This document shows positions 28,348-37,264 of a DNA stretch of 37,272 nt, piece after piece. The position numbers and the translations under genes are program-made. Numbering within the stretch: the stretch's first letter is position 1; every line of letters begins with the position of its first letter. Location of the stretch: the NCBI RefSeq assembly GCF_001074825.1, contig NZ_JUPG01000007.1:1-37272 (forward strand). Direction: 5' to 3'. This DNA is from Streptococcus pseudopneumoniae (GTDB lineage Bacteria > Bacillota > Bacilli > Lactobacillales > Streptococcaceae). The notes under the pieces were generated by a model. That model was not told where the DNA came from. It did no database searches and was given only the letters and a program-made list of their open reading frames with translations.

Positions 28348-29622
28348 ATGTTAGATATCAAACGTATTCGTACAGACTTTGATGCTGTCGCAGAAAAATT
28401 GGCTACACGTGGTGTAAATGCTGCTATCTTGAATGAGATGAAAGAAATCGATGCTAAGCGTCGTGACATCTTGGTCAAGGTTGAAACTCTCAAGGCAGAA
28501 CGTAACACAGTTTCTGCTGAGATTGCCCAAGCTAAGCGCAACAAGGAAAATGCAGATGACAAGATTGCTGCCATGCAAAATCTATCTGCTGAAGTCAAAG
28601 CCTTGGATGCTGAATTGGCAGAAATCGATGCTAAATTGACAGAATTTACCACTACTCTTCCAAATATCCCAGCTGACAGCGTTCCTGTCGGAGCTGACGA
28701 AGATGACAATGTGGAAGTTCGCCGTTGGGGGACTCCACGCGAGTTTGACTTCGAGCCAAAAGCTCACTGGGATCTTGGTGAAGACCTTGGTATCCTTGAC
28801 TGGGAACGCGGTGGTAAGGTAACAGGAGCTCGCTTCCTCTTCTATAAAGGCCTCGGTGCTCGTTTGGAACGTGCTCTCTACAACTTTATGTTGGATGAGC
28901 ATGGCAAGGAAGGCTATATTGAAGTCATCACGCCTTACATGGTTAACCACGATTCTATGTTTGGTACTGGTCAATATCCAAAATTCAAGGAAGATACTTT
29001 TGAATTGAGCGATAGCAATTACGTCCTCATTCCTACAGCTGAAGTTCCTTTAACAAACTACTACCGCGATGAAATCCTGGACGGTAAAGACTTGCCAATC
29101 TACTTCACTGCTATGAGTCCATCATTCCGTTCTGAGGCTGGTTCAGCTGGTCGTGATACGCGTGGCTTGATTCGTTTGCACCAATTCCACAAGGTTGAAA
29201 TGGTTAAATTTGCCAAACCAGAAGAATCTTACGAAGAATTGGAAAAAATGACAGCCAACGCTGAAAATATCCTTCAAAAGCTCAACCTTCCATACCGTGT
29301 CGTTGCTCTCTCTACTGGAGATATGGGCTTCTCAGCTGCGAAAACTTACGACTTGGAAGTTTGGATTCCAGCGCAAAACAATTACCGTGAAATCTCAAGC
29401 TGTTCAAATACAGAAGATTTCCAAGCCCGTCGTGCTCAAATCCGTTACCGTGATGAAGCTGATGGCAAGGTGAAATTGCTCCATACCTTGAACGGTTCTG
29501 GACTTGCAGTTGGACGTACAGTAGCTGCTATTCTTGAAAACTATCAAAATGAAGATGGTTCTGTGACCATCCCAGAAGCTCTTCGTCCTTACATGGGTGG
29601 AGCTGAAGTTATCAAACCATAA
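28348..29622 (+). CDS. serS: Seryl-tRNA synthetase
   Basis: SerS charges tRNA(Ser). The 424-residue protein has an N-terminal coiled-coil arm (about 28-100, rich in Lys, Glu and Ala) that grips the tRNA. The class II core follows, with motif 2 ([20 protein letters not shown], then FHKVE) and motif 3 ([16 protein letters not shown]). I use the ATG at 28348, which has AAAGGAG eight bases upstream and gives the family start [12 protein letters not shown]. An in-frame ATG at 28264 lies inside the T-box terminator and is not used. A terminator follows. Confidence 0.97.
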   Translation: MLDIKRIRTDFDAVAEKLATRGVNAAILNEMKEIDAKRRDILVKVETLKAERNTVSAEIAQAKRNKENADDKIAAMQNLSAEVKALDAELAEIDAKLTEFTTTLPNIPADSVPVGADEDDNVEVRRWGTPREFDFEPKAHWDLGEDLGILDWERGGKVTGARFLFYKGLGARLERALYNFMLDEHGKEGYIEVITPYMVNHDSMFGTGQYPKFKEDTFELSDSNYVLIPTAEVPLTNYYRDEILDGKDLPIYFTAMSPSFRSEAGSAGRDTRGLIRLHQFHKVEMVKFAKPEESYEELEKMTANAENILQKLNLPYRVVALSTGDMGFSAAKTYDLEVWIPAQNNYREISSCSNTEDFQARRAQIRYRDEADGKVKLLHTLNGSGLAVGRTVAAILENYQNEDGSVTIPEALRPYMGGAEVIKP

Positions 29623-29626
29623 AAAT

Positions 29627-29658
29627 AAGGTTTAGCTATTTCTAGCTAGACCTTTTTT
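29627..29658 (+). terminator. Terminator of serS
   Basis: AAGGTTTAGCTA pairs with TAGCTAGACCTT, with T residues after it. It overlaps the stop codon of the convergent transporter gene and may serve both. Confidence 0.75.
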
Positions 29659-30545
29659 CGTAACCAAATTAAATAAGCACCTAATACAAAGAATAAAATA
29701 GTTAGGCATATAATAGTTTCAGCCAAGACCAGATAATCCAGAAATGGAAGTTTCAAGATTCCCTGAGCCATCTTGAGCGAGGTAGCTGTGATAATGGTTG
29801 GGAAAGTAAGGGCTGAGAAGGCTGGTTGAAAGCCTTGTTTTAAAATATTGGGCAGGCGAGTCAAAACAAAGAAAAAGAAAGATTGAGAAGCCAAGATCAT
29901 GACGATTAAGAGCCAAGTCGGTAGACTGGCTCCTCCAACTCGAACTAGAGAAGCCAAGAGTAGAGAGAAGGGAGCACAGTAGATTCCTTCTTGTCCAAGC
30001 ATGGCTAGTGGGAGTGGATGTTTCTTTAAATCGCTATAAATAAGCGGGTAGAGATAGAAGGTCAAGAGAAATCCAAAACTCAAGGTCGCATAGGCAATTT
30101 CGATGATGCCTACAAGAGGATAGGTCAAGGCTGCTACTGCTATCCCCACATAAAGCACCGTCCAGCTTGGAGTCGCATGAACCCTTCGACCTGGACAGGC
30201 AAACTTGATGGTGAAACCAGCAATCAAGGCCAAATCCAAGAGAAATGAAAACCACCAGAGACCCTGCGCTACTAAAGGAAGATGAGGGAATACGCGAAAG
30301 ACATAGGTAGATAAAATCATCCCAGCCATGGGAAAGGTTGCCATCCCTGATAAAAGAGGGGGCTTGGTCAATTCTTTCTTGGTTTCCTTCCAATTAAAGA
30401 GATGTAGAATTAGAAAATAAATCCACAAAATCAAACCTGTCAGACTAAAAAGATGGGACAGAACCGGCAACGTATCTAAAATAAGATTTCCAGCTCCTGC
30501 TAAACCTAGCAAACAACCAGAAAATACCAAGGGGAGTTTTTTCAT
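29646..30545 (-). CDS. TDT-family transporter (TehA/SLAC1-like)
   Basis: This hydrophobic protein of 299 residues has about ten predicted membrane segments and the TDT pattern: a start like KLPLVFSGCLLGLAGAGNLI, a segment FPMAGMILSTYVFR and late helices around FQPAFSALTFPTIITATSL. TDT members include TehA and SLAC1 anion channels and C4-dicarboxylate carriers. Streptococcal copies are often misnamed exfoliative toxin. The substrate cannot be read from sequence. The ATG at 30545 is chosen because GGAGG lies five bases upstream. A TTG at 30557 would overlap that site. Confidence 0.82.
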   Translation of the reverse strand: MKKLPLVFSGCLLGLAGAGNLILDTLPVLSHLFSLTGLILWIYFLILHLFNWKETKKELTKPPLLSGMATFPMAGMILSTYVFRVFPHLPLVAQGLWWFSFLLDLALIAGFTIKFACPGRRVHATPSWTVLYVGIAVAALTYPLVGIIEIAYATLSFGFLLTFYLYPLIYSDLKKHPLPLAMLGQEGIYCAPFSLLLASLVRVGGASLPTWLLIVMILASQSFFFFVLTRLPNILKQGFQPAFSALTFPTIITATSLKMAQGILKLPFLDYLVLAETIICLTILFFVLGAYLIWLRKKV

Positions 30546-30605
30546 CCTAACCTCCAATAATCATGTTAGTTTCAGTATAGCATAAAAGCGCTTAAATGAG
30601 GGGAT

Positions 30606-30639
30606 AAAAAACGAAGTCCGATTATTTCAGACTTCATTT
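30606..30639 (-). terminator. Terminator of the AhpD-like gene
   Basis: On the minus strand, GAAGTC and GACTTC form a stem followed by GTTTTTT, about 20 bases after the stop at 30654. Confidence 0.6.
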
Positions 30640-30653
30640 TACTCAGATATGAA

Positions 30654-31202
30654 TTAAGCATAAGGTTGCAATTCTGGGTTAATTGGTGTATTGGCTAGAT
30701 TGTTGGCATAGTTACAGAGACTTGCTAGGCTGACACCAAGAACCACATCCAAGGCATTTTGTTGGGTATAGCCAACTTCTAGAAACTCAGACAAGGCTTC
30801 ATCTCCTACACGACCCTTGGTATTGATAACTGCCAAGGTAAACTTAGCTAGGGTGTCCAATTTAGGATCTGTTTCAATTGGAGTACGATTGCGAAGGGCT
30901 TGAAGCAGGTCATCGTTCATCTGGATCTGTTTAATTGAAAAGGCTGTGTGACCTGCGACGCAGAAGGCACAACCATTTGTCACAGCTGCCGTGATTTGCA
31001 CTACTTCGCGCTCAACAGGTGTCAGGCTGTTGCGACGGTTGATAGCTCCGACAGTACGGTAAGCCTCTAAAGCAGTCGGTGCATTAGCCAAGAGACCGAT
31101 TAGGTTAGGAATATAGCCATTGTTATCTTTTTCTACTGTTTCAAGAACTTCTTTCACTTCTGCTGGTGCTGATTCTACTGTATGGATTGTAAATGTTGTC
31201 AT
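30654..31202 (-). CDS. Carboxymuconolactone decarboxylase/AhpD-like protein
   Basis: The 182-residue protein belongs to the AhpD-like superfamily. The core is LTPVEREVVQITAAVTNGCAFCVAGHTAFS, with the CxxC pair and nearby His of peroxidase-type members. It also has NGYIPNLIGLLANAP before it. Such proteins can act in thiol-dependent peroxide removal, but partners differ and none is visible here. I favour the ATG at 31202, giving MTTFTIHTVESAP, with AGAGG seven bases upstream. Two ATGs just before it (31205 and 31220) are possible but place the ribosome site too close or inside. Confidence 0.83.
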   Translation of the reverse strand: MTTFTIHTVESAPAEVKEVLETVEKDNNGYIPNLIGLLANAPTALEAYRTVGAINRRNSLTPVEREVVQITAAVTNGCAFCVAGHTAFSIKQIQMNDDLLQALRNRTPIETDPKLDTLAKFTLAVINTKGRVGDEALSEFLEVGYTQQNALDVVLGVSLASLCNYANNLANTPINPELQPYA

Positions 31203-31304
31203 CATAAAACCTCTTTTCATGTTGTTGAAATCTAGTCTATCACAGATTCTATACCGTGTATAATATATATTTTAAATTGCACTGATAGAAATTTTTTATG
31301 AAAG

Positions 31305-31330
31305 CAAAAAATCACACGCGATGTGTGATT
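31305..31330 (-). terminator. Terminator of agcS-type symporter
   Basis: On the minus strand, AATCACAC and GTGTGATT form a stem around five bases, followed by TTTTT. It begins four bases from the stop codon at 31334. Confidence 0.8.
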
Positions 31331-31333
31331 CTA

Positions 31334-32656
31334 TTATTTATTAAAATACTTTTTAGTCTCAGCAATAACAACTGGTGATAAAACTAAGAGAGCAATCAAG
31401 TTTGGCAGAGCCATCAAAGCGTTGACAATATCAGCAATAATCCAGACCATATCCAACTCGATAAAACCTCCCAGCAAGACCATGAGCACAAAAATCACAC
31501 GGTAGAGCCAGATAAAACGAACCCCAAAGAGAAACTCGAAACAGCGTTCTCCATAGTAGTTCCAACCTAGAATCGTTGTAAAGGCAAAAAGTACAAGGAA
31601 GATAGTCAAGAGGGCAGGCCCAAAGTGAGAAAATACTGTTGAGAAGGCTGACTGAGTCAAAGCCACTCCATTCAAGTCACTATTCCATACTCCAGTTACC
31701 AAGATGGTCAAACCAGTCAGAGTACAAATGATGAGGGTATCAATAAAGGTTCCTGTCATGGAAATCAAACCTTGCTCTACTGGTTCATTTGTCTTAGCCG
31801 CAGCAGCTGCAATGGGAGCAGAACCCAGACCAGATTCGTTTGAGAAGACACCACGCGCCACACCATTTTGGATAGCCATCCGAATGCTAGCACCAGCAAA
31901 TCCACCTACCGCAGCAACAGGACTAAAGGCTGATGTCAAGATTAAAGCGACTGTAGCAGGAAGTTTTCCAATATTGAAGAAAATAACTGTAAGAGTTCCC
32001 AAAATATAGATGATAGCCATAAAAGGAACAACGGCTGTCGAAACCTTTGAAATAGACTTGAGTCCTCCAAAAACAGCAATCGCTACTAAGACAGACAAAA
32101 CGAGAGCCGTAATAGCTGGCGAAATAGTCGTTGTATTTTGGACAGATTCTGTAATCGAGTTGACTTGGGTAAAGGTTCCGATTCCTAACAAAGCTACTAA
32201 GACACCTGCAATAGCAAAGAAGATAGCAAGTGGTCGCCACTTTTCTCCCATCCCTAGAAGAATATAGTGCATTGGACCTCCTGCAACAGCACCGTTATCG
32301 TCTTTAGTCCTGTATTTGATAGCCAATAAACCTTCCGCATACTTGGTTGCCATTCCAAAGAAAGCCGCCATCCACATCCAAAATAGAGCTCCTGGTCCAC
32401 CGACCTTGATAGCTGTCGCCACCCCGATAATATTTCCCGTACCAACTGTCGCTGCCAGGGCTGTACACAAGGCCGCAAAACTGGAGACATCCCCATGCCC
32501 CTTATCCTTGATAAAAATAAGCTGAAAGGCCTTAGAGAGACGCAAAACCTGCAAAAGTCCTAAACGGACAGTTAGGTAAATCCCTGTTCCGACCAATAAA
32601 ATCAAGAGGGGTGGACCCCAAGCAAAAGCATCGATTGATTTAAGCAATTCTAACAT
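31334..32656 (-). CDS. Sodium:alanine/glycine symporter, AgcS family
   Basis: This 440-residue membrane protein carries the AgcS pattern: TVRLGLLQ near the start, LCTALAATVGTGNIIGVATAI (residues 60-80), GGPGALFWMWMAAFFGMATK and the later SNESGLGSAPIAAAAAKT. Around ten to eleven membrane helices are apparent. The family imports alanine or glycine with sodium. The upstream glycine riboswitch points to glycine as a physiological substrate. GGAGAAGGAA precedes the ATG. It is the only gene in its unit. Confidence 0.93.
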   Translation of the reverse strand: MLELLKSIDAFAWGPPLLILLVGTGIYLTVRLGLLQVLRLSKAFQLIFIKDKGHGDVSSFAALCTALAATVGTGNIIGVATAIKVGGPGALFWMWMAAFFGMATKYAEGLLAIKYRTKDDNGAVAGGPMHYILLGMGEKWRPLAIFFAIAGVLVALLGIGTFTQVNSITESVQNTTTISPAITALVLSVLVAIAVFGGLKSISKVSTAVVPFMAIIYILGTLTVIFFNIGKLPATVALILTSAFSPVAAVGGFAGASIRMAIQNGVARGVFSNESGLGSAPIAAAAAKTNEPVEQGLISMTGTFIDTLIICTLTGLTILVTGVWNSDLNGVALTQSAFSTVFSHFGPALLTIFLVLFAFTTILGWNYYGERCFEFLFGVRFIWLYRVIFVLMVLLGGFIELDMVWIIADIVNALMALPNLIALLVLSPVVIAETKKYFNK

Positions 32657-32688
32657 TTCCTTCTCCTATCTTTTCAACCCCAAAAGAA

Positions 32689-32835
32689 AGAGCACATGCA
32701 AGATACATGTACTCTGGAATGCTTAGATAAATGCTAAAAAGCGGTCTATCCTAGCTCTGTCCTTTTACCTGAGAGTTTGAGCAGTTGCCTGCCTTGCCCC
32801 TTCGGTGCCTTTACGGTCTCTCCAGAGTTCCGTCC
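32689..32835 (-). promoter_or_regulatory. Glycine riboswitch with terminator, controlling the symporter
   Basis: Read on the minus strand, the leader contains CTCTGGAGAGACCG, then CACCGAAGGGGCAAGGC, ACTCTCAGGTAAAAGGACAG and AGC: the conserved core of one glycine aptamer (about 32753-32828). The expression platform holds AGAGTACATG pairing with CATGTGCTCT (32689-32715), followed by a T-rich stretch, as a terminator just before the symporter. Similar leaders on streptococcal sodium:alanine symporters are known to switch expression off with glycine. Confidence 0.93.
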
Positions 32836-33038
32836 ATTTACAGTCATGAAAAATCAAACGATTTGCCACTTCTATTAAACTTCATTCGGTGTTGGTATTT
32901 AATTGATTATTATTTTACAAAAAATGTTGGCTTTTGTCAATGTTTTTTGGAAAAATCTTATTTGACTCTGTAGAAGAAAGATTGAGCATTCCCATGTGCA
33001 TGGGGTTCTATTAATTATTAAATCAATCTGTGTCACTC
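32836..33038. other. Intergenic stretch between riboswitch and lipoprotein gene
   Basis: This holds the symporter promoter and, at 32991-33004, a short perfect palindrome CCCATGTGCATGGG. The palindrome lies downstream of the lipoprotein stop but has no T run, so its role as terminator is doubtful. I see no gene. Confidence 0.5.
32912..32940 (-). promoter_or_regulatory. Promoter of the riboswitch-symporter unit
   Basis: On the minus strand, consensus TTGACA (32935-32940) and TAAAAT (32912-32917) are 17 bases apart. The RNA would start near 32905. Confidence 0.75.
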
Positions 33039-34586
33039 CTATTCCACACGATATAAGAATTGTTCTGGTTTATTATGTACTGGAAATGAAGCACGATAGA
33101 TGATTCTATCTTTACTTATATCCGAAGCGTCTGATATTAATCCATCCATTGATGTCTCATCAGGTATTCTAACACCTGCTGGTATGAATTGAATAAAGAC
33201 TCCAAAAGATGGACCTGAATAGCGAGCTCGTAGAAAATCATTGACTATTTCTGATTCTGCAAGGTCAACTTTAAATCCCTCTGGCGCTATCAACCCATCT
33301 TTACTAAAGACTAAGTCTTCTCCTCCATGACCATTACTCCATTTTCCCTCAATACTAGAGAAATCTCCATTTTTTATGGCATTAATGTCCATTTTCCCAG
33401 AAGTATTTTGATTTGATGAAGATGCTGTTGCAGCAAATTTTTCTGTTACAGATTTCCAAGTCAGACTAGATAGATTCATTCGAGCACCAGGACTGACTTC
33501 ATCCTCTGTCTTAGCTTCTTTAACCTTCTCTAGTTTGTCCCCACTACTATTCAATTTCCAAATGGTATGAATGGTCTGTGGATCTCCTGCGAACGGATTC
33601 CACTGGGTATAGAGATTACCATTTTCTAATAGATAGGCCTTGAAACGTGTTCCAAGCATCTGCATTTTATTTTCAGCATTGGTGAGGCGAATAACTTTCT
33701 GATCTTTGAGTGTAAAAATATCTAAAATCTCACTACCATTTTTCGAAGAGACAATCAATTCATCAATACCATTTTTATCCATATCAACCATTGCATAGGT
33801 AAAGGCTTGACTGCGTTCTGCCATCCCTGCATAGATATTAGCAGTTAGATTGATGTTATCCTTAACCTCTGACTTATGGTCTAAAATAAATTCATAATCC
33901 TTCAAAATACTATTATAAGGACTGTAATCTACACTTGGTTTCCCCTTATCTGCACTGCTTCCTCCTGGAAGTTTATCTGAAACTGACTTCCAACTTGAAG
34001 TCTCCAGAGAAATGGGAGAACCGACCCCAAGATCCGCTAGTTCTTGAGCTTCCTTATCCTTTACCAAAGACTGCCCATCTTCACTAAATTGGTAGTGAGC
34101 ATAAATGTGACTCGTTGCTGTACCAGCTCCACGATAGAGCAGAGAATTGTCTGGAAGGATACCGACTGTCATTCTCTCACCAATCTGGTCTAAACGATTC
34201 TCTTGATTGGTCAAACGAATCACCTTTTCGTCTTTCAGCGTACGAATATCAAGTAAACTCTTTTCGCCACTCTTCATTTCAAGAGCAAGCAAGAGTTCAT
34301 CCACTCCGTCGTTATTCAAATCCGTTTTGTGGTAAACCACATCTGTATAAAAGCCTTGAGAAGACTTTACTTGACTAGCCAGAGGATTGACATCCATACC
34401 TGTCGGTAAAGTACCTTTCGCTACTTTTTCATAGTCATCCAGAACCTTATTGTAGTAACTGTAATCTATATCTGGACTTGCTACTTCCTCGGTTACTGGT
34501 TCCGCGCTTTTATTCCAAGGTAGATACTGACACCCTCCTAGAACTAGTGTCAGTGAAAGTGTTGTAGCTAATAATAACTTTTTCAT
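33039..34586 (-). CDS. Lipoprotein with two tandem modules and a DUF6287-like C-terminus
   Basis: The N-terminus is a lipoprotein signal with lipobox LGGC and C19 as the lipidated residue, so the protein is anchored outside the membrane. Residues 41-207 and 220-385 are related modules. Each starts DYSxYNxxLKDYE, contains a calcium-loop-like DLNNDGVDE (89-97) or DMDKNGIDE (268-276), then LxDIxTLKDxKVIRLTN, and ends SxxWKSVxxKxx. Residues 399-515 (MDINAIKNGDFSSIEGKW...) resemble DUF6287, a domain found in streptococcal lipoproteins. No function is established. GGGAG precedes the ATG. It lies downstream of two choline-binding genes on the same strand, suggesting a surface locus. Confidence 0.82.
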   Translation of the reverse strand: MKKLLLATTLSLTLVLGGCQYLPWNKSAEPVTEEVASPDIDYSYYNKVLDDYEKVAKGTLPTGMDVNPLASQVKSSQGFYTDVVYHKTDLNNDGVDELLLALEMKSGEKSLLDIRTLKDEKVIRLTNQENRLDQIGERMTVGILPDNSLLYRGAGTATSHIYAHYQFSEDGQSLVKDKEAQELADLGVGSPISLETSSWKSVSDKLPGGSSADKGKPSVDYSPYNSILKDYEFILDHKSEVKDNINLTANIYAGMAERSQAFTYAMVDMDKNGIDELIVSSKNGSEILDIFTLKDQKVIRLTNAENKMQMLGTRFKAYLLENGNLYTQWNPFAGDPQTIHTIWKLNSSGDKLEKVKEAKTEDEVSPGARMNLSSLTWKSVTEKFAATASSSNQNTSGKMDINAIKNGDFSSIEGKWSNGHGGEDLVFSKDGLIAPEGFKVDLAESEIVNDFLRARYSGPSFGVFIQFIPAGVRIPDETSMDGLISDASDISKDRIIYRASFPVHNKPEQFLYRVE

Positions 34587-34605
34587 ATTACTCCCTTATC
34601 TAAGA

Positions 34606-34635
34606 GAAAGGAACCAGCCTATGCCAATTCCTTTC
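34606..34635 (-). other. Inverted repeat between choline-binding gene and lipoprotein gene
   Basis: GAAAGGAA and TTCCTTTC form an 8-base stem around 14 bases. It lies about 20 bases before the lipoprotein start and 85 bases after the choline-binding gene stop. It could be a weak terminator for that gene or a leader hairpin. Confidence 0.35.
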
Positions 34636-34720
34636 GCTATTTTTAGTGTATCAAAATGTTACCTATTCGCAAATTGTTTTCTATTTATTTGTTATAAGCC
34701 ATTTCTCACAAGCTATCATT

Positions 34721-35740
34721 CTAGCGAACCCACTTACCTGAGCCATCTACTTGGTAGCCATCTGGGGTACGTTCATTAACCGCCATCTTACCATTTGACT
34801 TGAGATAGTAGTCGCCTACCCATGTGTTACGAGCATAGCTGCCTTCTGATGTTAGGTAATAGTAAGAGCTATAGCTGCTATCATAGATCCACTCACTCTT
34901 AGCCATTTTACCATCTGATTTAAGGTAGTAACTTCCAGCCCAGGCATTACGTGCATAGCTACCCTCTGCTGTCAAGTAATAGTATGATTGATAGTTATTG
35001 TCATAAATCCACTCGCTCTTAGCCATATAGCCACCTGATTTGAGGTAGTAACTTCCAGCCCAAGCATTTTGAACAAAGTTACCTGAGGCATTTAGGTAGA
35101 AGTAAGAATTGTACTGAACATCAAAAATCCATTGATTCACTACTTTCACACCAGCTTGATAGTAAGAAGAACCTGACCATCCAGTTTGACCTGAGTTAGA
35201 GTTAGTAGATTGTTTTGGAGTTTCAGTAGCTTTTGGTTTTTCCGTTTCTTTAGGAGTTGAAGAGTCTAGAGGATTGACATATTTTTCATTCTTAACAGTG
35301 AATGTAGCTGATTTACCGCTGAAAATATGTAAAGTTTTAGAAGTTAGTTCATCTTCACTATAAAATTTTAGATAATATTCTCCATCAGGTACACTTGAAA
35401 AAGTTGTAGAATCTTGTAAAGTACGGGGTACAGACGCAGCATCAAATCTTCTTCCTAAAGCTTCTTTTTTAGCTATTTGTCCAGTATTTTTATTTATAAG
35501 ATCTGCTCGTATATACGCATATGAGCTACCAGGTACACTTTGAACAGTCATATCAACATAGATTTTTTCATTTTCTGAACCTGGAGTAATCTTAGATTTT
35601 ACCTCATGATTCTCGGTACGAGTAATCTCTGCATGTACTGTTTGCGCTGAAAAAGGTAAAACTCCTGCTGTGTCAATTGTTGATACTACTCCGACTGTTG
35701 AAAGTACCAAAGCACATACTAATAATTTCTTTTTGTTCAT
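34721..35740 (-). CDS. Choline-binding protein with N-terminal beta module
   Basis: The 339-residue protein has a signal peptide cut near VHA (37). An extracellular module follows at 52-155 (PGSSYAYIRADLINKNTGQ...VPDGEYYLKFYS...TFTVKNEKYV), then a Thr/Pro/Lys linker (158-185). About eight choline-binding repeats (187-337: GWSGSSYY, WIFD, WAGSYYLKSGGYM, and so on) end in GYQVDGSGKW. The repeats bind phosphocholine on teichoic acids and hold the protein on the wall. The start at 35740 gives a normal signal, with AAAGGA ten bases upstream. The longer ORF from 35794 adds a non-signal leader. It follows its paralogue by only 58 bases. I do not assign a Cbp letter. Confidence 0.88.
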   Translation of the reverse strand: MNKKKLLVCALVLSTVGVVSTIDTAGVLPFSAQTVHAEITRTENHEVKSKITPGSENEKIYVDMTVQSVPGSSYAYIRADLINKNTGQIAKKEALGRRFDAASVPRTLQDSTTFSSVPDGEYYLKFYSEDELTSKTLHIFSGKSATFTVKNEKYVNPLDSSTPKETEKPKATETPKQSTNSNSGQTGWSGSSYYQAGVKVVNQWIFDVQYNSYFYLNASGNFVQNAWAGSYYLKSGGYMAKSEWIYDNNYQSYYYLTAEGSYARNAWAGSYYLKSDGKMAKSEWIYDSSYSSYYYLTSEGSYARNTWVGDYYLKSNGKMAVNERTPDGYQVDGSGKWVR

Positions 35741-35798
35741 GTTATTCATTTCCTTTATTTTATTTTTAATATTTATTTGTTTAAAAACTATCACTCAT

Positions 35799-37175
35799 CT
35801 ATCCGACAAAACGATGGTTCTTCACACGAAAGACAACAGATTGTCCATCGTATACCTTGCCATCTTGTCCTTTTCCTTTGATAACAAAGCGATAACTACC
35901 ATCTGGAGTGGCACTAAAGAAGTGACGAGTTTGAAAAGCACGTAGACTTGGATTGTAGGTCACAGTAAACTGGGTTTGTGTAGAAACTGAACCTGTATTT
36001 GCATCAACTAAGGCAAAATCATAGGCTACTTGATAAGATGAAGATGGAGTACTAGGTAGAGCGATATCAATATAGGTCATAGCATCATTGACATGATAAA
36101 GGCTTACTCCCAATGATGTTGCTTGTGAACTGCTTGCTGTATGAGTTCCCTCAGAACTAATCCACTTGCCTGAGCCATCAACTTGATAACCATCTGGTGT
36201 ACGCTCATTCACTGCCATCTTACCATTTGACTTAAGATAATAATCACCTACCCATGTATTACGAGCATAGCTTCCTTCTGATGTTAAGTAATAGTATGAG
36301 CTGTAGTTATTGTCATAAATCCACTCACCTTTAGCCATCTTACCATTTGACTTGAGATAGTAATCGCCTACCCATGTATTGCGAGCGTAACTTCCTTCCG
36401 ACGTTAGGTAATAATATGAACTGTAGTTCTTATCATAGATCCACTCGCTTTTAGCCATCTTACCGTTTGACTTGAGATAATAATTACCCACCCAAGTGTT
36501 ACGGGCATAGTAACCATCTGAGGTTAAGTAATAATAAGCTCCATAGTTCTTATCATAAATCCACTCACTCTTAGCCATGTATCCACCTGACTTAAGATAA
36601 TAATCACCCACCCAAGCATTTTGAACATAATTACCTGAAGCATCTAGGTAGAAGTAGGAATCATAGTTCTTATCGAAAATCCACTTACTAGTGACTTTAG
36701 TGCCATTTTGGTAGTAAGAAGAACCTGACCAGCCAGATGGAACTGTAGATTTTGGAATTGGAGTTGGATCTGGGGTTGGTTTTTTATCCGATTGTGGAAT
36801 TGGAGCTGGATTTGGAGTTGGTTTTTTATCCGTCAGCTTCTTAACAGCCTCTTTAAACTCTTCTACAGTCCCCTTCCACTCTATGTAATTAGCACCAGAC
36901 TTATTCTCATTAGCTATATAGTTGCGATCAGATTCTAGGAAATAAGATAATTCTGGAGTAGTTTTTGTAGCCGAAATAATGGGACGATTGACAGTACCTC
37001 TCCAATTTTTAAATACTTCTGAACCCTTCGGAACAAGAATATAGTATTGTGCAGATGGATTAATCGTCTGGGTGTCAGCTCTAACTGTTGACACAAAGAA
37101 AGGATTTGTATCACTTGTTGTAGTTGCAAAACCCACCGCTAAAACAGCTGAAGCAAGTAAAATGTATTTTTTCAT
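35799..37175 (-). CDS. Choline-binding protein with C-terminal beta module
   Basis: The 458-residue protein has a signal peptide cut near VRA (33) and a unique N-terminal region (34-117, with YYILVPKGSEVFKNWRG). A proline-rich linker with two KKPTPxPxPIP units (118-146) and nine or ten choline-binding repeats (148-338) follow. An unusual C-terminal module (352-458: PSSSYQVAYDFALVDANTG...TPDGSYRFVIKG...VVFRVKNHRFVG) resembles the N-terminal module of the next gene. The repeats anchor it to phosphocholine. The ATG at 37175 is seven bases after AAAGGAG. A TTG just before it is not needed. The 40-residue repeat pairs are nearly identical at DNA level (about 36220-36600). Confidence 0.88.
   Translation of the reverse strand: MKKYILLASAVLAVGFATTTSDTNPFFVSTVRADTQTINPSAQYYILVPKGSEVFKNWRGTVNRPIISATKTTPELSYFLESDRNYIANENKSGANYIEWKGTVEEFKEAVKKLTDKKPTPNPAPIPQSDKKPTPDPTPIPKSTVPSGWSGSSYYQNGTKVTSKWIFDKNYDSYFYLDASGNYVQNAWVGDYYLKSGGYMAKSEWIYDKNYGAYYYLTSDGYYARNTWVGNYYLKSNGKMAKSEWIYDKNYSSYYYLTSEGSYARNTWVGDYYLKSNGKMAKGEWIYDNNYSSYYYLTSEGSYARNTWVGDYYLKSNGKMAVNERTPDGYQVDGSGKWISSEGTHTASSSQATSLGVSLYHVNDAMTYIDIALPSTPSSSYQVAYDFALVDANTGSVSTQTQFTVTYNPSLRAFQTRHFFSATPDGSYRFVIKGKGQDGKVYDGQSVVFRVKNHRFVG
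36190..36700 (-). repeat. Tandem 120-base choline-binding repeat units
   Basis: The DNA encoding WVGDYYLKSNGKMAKSEWIY plus DxNYSSYYYLTSEGSYARNT recurs about every 120 bases, with few changes between copies. The same unit appears in the neighbouring gene at 34790-35050. Recombination between copies can change repeat number or fuse the two genes. Confidence 0.85.
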
Positions 37176-37212
37176 CAAGAATCTCCTTTAAGATTTTATT
37201 GTTTACGCTTAC

Positions 37213-37264
37213 AGTATAGCATGGTATTTACCTTATTTACGAAAAGCGTATCTATATTTACCTT
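37213..37264 (-). promoter_or_regulatory. Promoter with phased direct repeats ahead of the choline-binding pair
   Basis: On the minus strand, an extended -10 TGCTATACT (-10 at 37213-37218) lies 38 bases before the ATG. Upstream are three related 9-mers: GGTAAATAT, a 12-base gap, CGTAAATAA, and directly after it GGTAAATAC. The copies sit at 37225, 37234 and 37255. The second covers the -35 position, which lacks a consensus hexamer. This suggests activator-dependent transcription. Confidence 0.5.

Noticed and set aside
29646..30545. Exfoliative toxin
   Set aside because: This is a traditional misname. The protein is a multi-helix TDT-type transporter with no protease motif.
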